The notes under the pieces: model-generated
The model's input: the letters and a program-made list of their open reading frames with translations, nothing else
Databases searched by the model: none
Told to the model about the DNA's origin: nothing
Assembly: GCF_008121495.1 (NCBI RefSeq)
Contig: NZ_CP043051.1
Location: 3,286,688 to 3,350,687 of the forward strand
Length of the DNA stretch: 64,000 bases
Direction of reading: 5' to 3'
DNA from: Mediterraneibacter gnavus ATCC 29149
GTDB lineage: Bacteria; Bacillota; Clostridia; Lachnospirales; Lachnospiraceae
Shown: in pieces, positions 61,786 to 64,000 of the stretch
How positions within the stretch are numbered: the stretch's first letter is position 1
Layout: each line of letters starts with the position of its first letter
Made by a program: the position numbers and the translations under genes

Positions 61786-63042
61786 CTATTGATATAAATT
61801 TGTACAAAACTGCTCTTCATCCAAAGTCCCGTTAAGAACTTCCATAATCTGGTTCCGAAAGTTTTCCAGCTGATCTGCCGTCCAGAGATTGTCCGGCACC
61901 TCAATGATACGGTCTGCTCCACGAATTGCTTCCACAGCATTGCACATCCTCGGAATCTGCTCCTTATATTCTTCCAGATGTATCTTTGGGCTGGACGGCA
62001 TTTGTCCGGTTTCCAGAAGAATCCGCTTCTGTACCTTTTCGCTGAGCATATACTTTAAAAATTCAACACTGGCATCCATTGTCTCTTGATTCCCGGTATT
62101 GCCTACAATATATCCCAGACATACGGAAGAACTGGCGATCGTGCTGCCATTCTTTCCCGGAAACGGTGCATAGCAGGCATCGATTTTTTCATCGATCAGC
62201 TTACTTGCCCACACTCCATTGATATACATGGCTGTATTTCCACTGTTGAACATACTTCCTTCGTCCCTGTATCCATAATTTTTGTCTGTACTGTCCCCAT
62301 ATTGTCTGATCTGCTTCATTGTCTCTAAAACCGGAAAAAGTTCTTTTGCACTTAGCATCATCGAATGATTTTCCACTGCGTCCTGTGCTTCTTTGGAAGT
62401 GTCCAAAAGCAGGGCATCTGCCAGATAAGCACTGTTTTCTTTCGTAATCTGTACCGGGATCACCGATTTTCCTTCATTCTGTGACCAGCTCTGTATCTTC
62501 TCACAAGCCTCCAGAAACTCATCCCAGGTCTCCGGTACCGATTCAATCCCCGCTTTTTCAAAAATATCCGCGTTATACCAGTATCCCCCTCCAAGCAACA
62601 GTACATCTGACAGGGTATACAGCTTCCCGTCCTTCTGCCAGTAGGAAATGATCTCCGGCGCTACAGAGTCTGCAAATTCCTGATCTTTCTCCAGATAAGG
62701 CATAAGGTCTGCCGCTTTGTTTTTTTCTTCCATAAAGCGGTACACCGAATCTTTTCCGTAGCCTCCTGTAAAAATCAGATCCGGAACCTCTCCAACAGAA
62801 AGCATGTTTTTTGTCTTTTTGATCACCTCATCCGATGAAGTCATGGACATCAGATTCAGCTTGATCTCCGGGTGCTCTTTTTCAAAATCCTTATAAATCT
62901 GCCGCATTCTGACATGCTCCGATTCCATGGAGCCCCAACCATGTATCAGCGTAATCTCTGTCTGCTCCGCGCTCTCCTTACTGCAGCCTCCGAGCAGACA
63001 GGCCGTCATAAGAAGCAGTAAAACCCACGTTCCTTTTCTCAT
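61786..63042 (-). CDS. Second extracellular sugar-binding lipoprotein
   Basis: The protein has 418 residues from MRKGTWVLLLLMTACLLGGCSKES; CGGAGGAAGAAATCT precedes the ATG at 63042 (a 14-codon extension rejected). The lipobox is LGGC (Cys at 20). The family 1 solute-binding core is related to the gene at 60235 (GVWASKLID, SVEFLKYMLSEKVQKRI). The ATG overlaps the stop of the regulator gene (ATGA). Its pairing with a YesN-type regulator suggests a sensing role or a second specificity. Confidence 0.92.
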   Translation of the reverse strand: MRKGTWVLLLLMTACLLGGCSKESAEQTEITLIHGWGSMESEHVRMRQIYKDFEKEHPEIKLNLMSMTSSDEVIKKTKNMLSVGEVPDLIFTGGYGKDSVYRFMEEKNKAADLMPYLEKDQEFADSVAPEIISYWQKDGKLYTLSDVLLLGGGYWYNADIFEKAGIESVPETWDEFLEACEKIQSWSQNEGKSVIPVQITKENSAYLADALLLDTSKEAQDAVENHSMMLSAKELFPVLETMKQIRQYGDSTDKNYGYRDEGSMFNSGNTAMYINGVWASKLIDEKIDACYAPFPGKNGSTIASSSVCLGYIVGNTGNQETMDASVEFLKYMLSEKVQKRILLETGQMPSSPKIHLEEYKEQIPRMCNAVEAIRGADRIIEVPDNLWTADQLENFRNQIMEVLNGTLDEEQFCTNLYQ

Positions 63043-64000
63043 AGATTTCTTCCTCCGGACTGCTCGTATTCCTTTGGCGGACATCCTGCATATTTCTTAA
63101 ACACCTTTGAAAAATATGCCGTATCCTCAAAACCGGTCAATGCTGCGATCTCATAGATTTTCTTGTCTCCTCTTAAAAGCAGTTCTTTGGCTTTTTCCAC
63201 ACGAAGAGAATTAATCGTATCAAACAGGTTCTCTCCTGCCTTCAATTTGTAAAACCGACTCAGATAACTGGAGCTGACATGGACTGCCTCCGCAATATCC
63301 GCCAGTGTCAGGCGCTCTGTATAATGGTTCCGGATATAGGTCTGAACACGCTTTAACAATGTATCTGTCCCATCTCCCTCTTCTGCATTCTGCGGCACGA
63401 TCAAAATCTGCTCTGCACTTCTTCCCTTGGCGTAGGCCTTTGTCTGTTCATAGAGCAAGGAAGAATCATCTCCCTGCTGATAGGCCCGGCTGCACAAAAT
63501 CTGCGGCGTCTCTCCAAGAAAGTTTTTACAAAAGGCTTTCATTTTCTCACAACAGCTGAAGATTTCCTCTGTCCGTTCACTGTCATTGACTGTAAGCACC
63601 AGTCCTTCTTCCTCCGTTCCGGATGAAAGAGCGCGGTATTCAAACGAATGAAAGGCATGCAGAAAGAATTTTCTCACCTTTTCACCCTGACGCACCGGTG
63701 TTACCAGGAGCATCCGATACCAGGTCATATTTTTACTCTCCAGCCGCTGTTTGATATTTGCAATGGCTGCCGGAATTTCTTCCAGAGCTGCTGTTTTTAC
63801 AATATAATCACTCACCTGGTACTGAATTGCCTTTCGTGCATACTGAAAATCCGCATACGCAGTCAGAAAGATCACAGACGTCCGGATATGATTTTTATAA
63901 ATGTATTCCGCAACTTCCATGCCGTCCATCAGCGGCATTTTTATATCAATGATCGCAATATCCGGCGGACAGCTGCGGATCTGTTCCAACAGATCCTGAC
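63039..64000 (-). CDS. YesN-type response regulator with AraC domain (partial, runs off right edge)
   Basis: The frame is open to the window end (about 320 codons seen). The receiver domain lacks only its first 35-40 residues: phosphoacceptor region IAIIDIKMPLMDG and Lys of SDYIVKTAAL are visible. A linker follows, then a C-terminal AraC domain (LADIAEAVHVSSSYLSRFYKLKAGENLFDTINSLRVEKAKELL and FSKVFKKYAGCPPKEYEQ). YesN regulators usually pair with a YesM kinase next door, here outside the window. It should control the sugar genes 55778-63042. Confidence 0.92.
   Translation of the reverse strand, partial: QDLLEQIRSCPPDIAIIDIKMPLMDGMEVAEYIYKNHIRTSVIFLTAYADFQYARKAIQYQVSDYIVKTAALEEIPAAIANIKQRLESKNMTWYRMLLVTPVRQGEKVRKFFLHAFHSFEYRALSSGTEEEGLVLTVNDSERTEEIFSCCEKMKAFCKNFLGETPQILCSRAYQQGDDSSLLYEQTKAYAKGRSAEQILIVPQNAEEGDGTDTLLKRVQTYIRNHYTERLTLADIAEAVHVSSSYLSRFYKLKAGENLFDTINSLRVEKAKELLLRGDKKIYEIAALTGFEDTAYFSKVFKKYAGCPPKEYEQSGGRNL

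Overview
The window looks like the chromosome of a spore-forming, anaerobic, low-to-mid-GC Firmicute of the family Lachnospiraceae (Mediterraneibacter/Ruminococcus/Blautia-like). The reasons are spo0A, spoIVB and a full spoIIIAA-AH operon, an [FeFe] hydrogenase-like protein, an NADP-type gdhA, the Firmicute order nusB-xseA-xseB-ispA-dxs-tlyA-nadK-argR-recN-spoIVB-spo0A, strong AGGAGG ribosome sites and host-glycan genes. The genus is an inference. Most genes are on the minus strand. No tRNA, rRNA or CRISPR array was seen.

Layout. 1-2.3 kb: a secreted beta-helix protein cut by the left edge, with a long structured leader. 2.6-7.2 kb: gdhA, rpsU, alaS. 7.3-14.3 kb: glgA, then metF, a free-standing MetH activation domain, a MetH lacking that domain, and an [FeFe] hydrogenase-like protein, in one transcription direction with short gaps. 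14.4-25.4 kb: spo0A (two 0A boxes upstream), spoIVB, recN, argR, nadK, tlyA, dxs, ispA, xseB, xseA, nusB and an Asp23-family gene. 25.5-32.0 kb: prfC and the spoIIIA operon. 32.1-33.4 kb: an Rpn-family nuclease bracketed by near-identical 20-bp inverted repeats. 33.7-38.1 kb: a D-2-hydroxyacid dehydrogenase, then an ABC exporter with its own two-component system. 38.3-39.6 kb: enolase.

39.8-53.0 kb is the accessory, scarred part. It holds an arylsulfotransferase-like gene interrupted by an in-frame TAG, a MacB-type exporter whose permease is frameshifted and cut by an IS4-family element (itself with a shortened transposase), a hicAB toxin-antitoxin pair, an AraC regulator beside a BaiCD/FadH-type flavin enone reductase, a four-gene phospholipid operon (AUR1/PAP2-like, LPG-flippase-like, PssA, Psd), an orphan hicB remnant and a small membrane-protein locus that may be split by a frameshift.

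53-55.7 kb: pnp and rpsO with a probable S15 leader. 55.8-64 kb: a fucosylated-glycan use locus with a GH29 fucosidase, a Gfo/Idh/MocA oxidoreductase, two sugar permeases, two solute-binding lipoproteins and a YesN-type response regulator cut by the right edge.

Promoters, operators and terminators were found by eye from consensus and inverted-repeat matching, and none was scored computationally. Start codons were moved downstream of the longest open frame where a good ribosome site or a neighbouring gene supported it.
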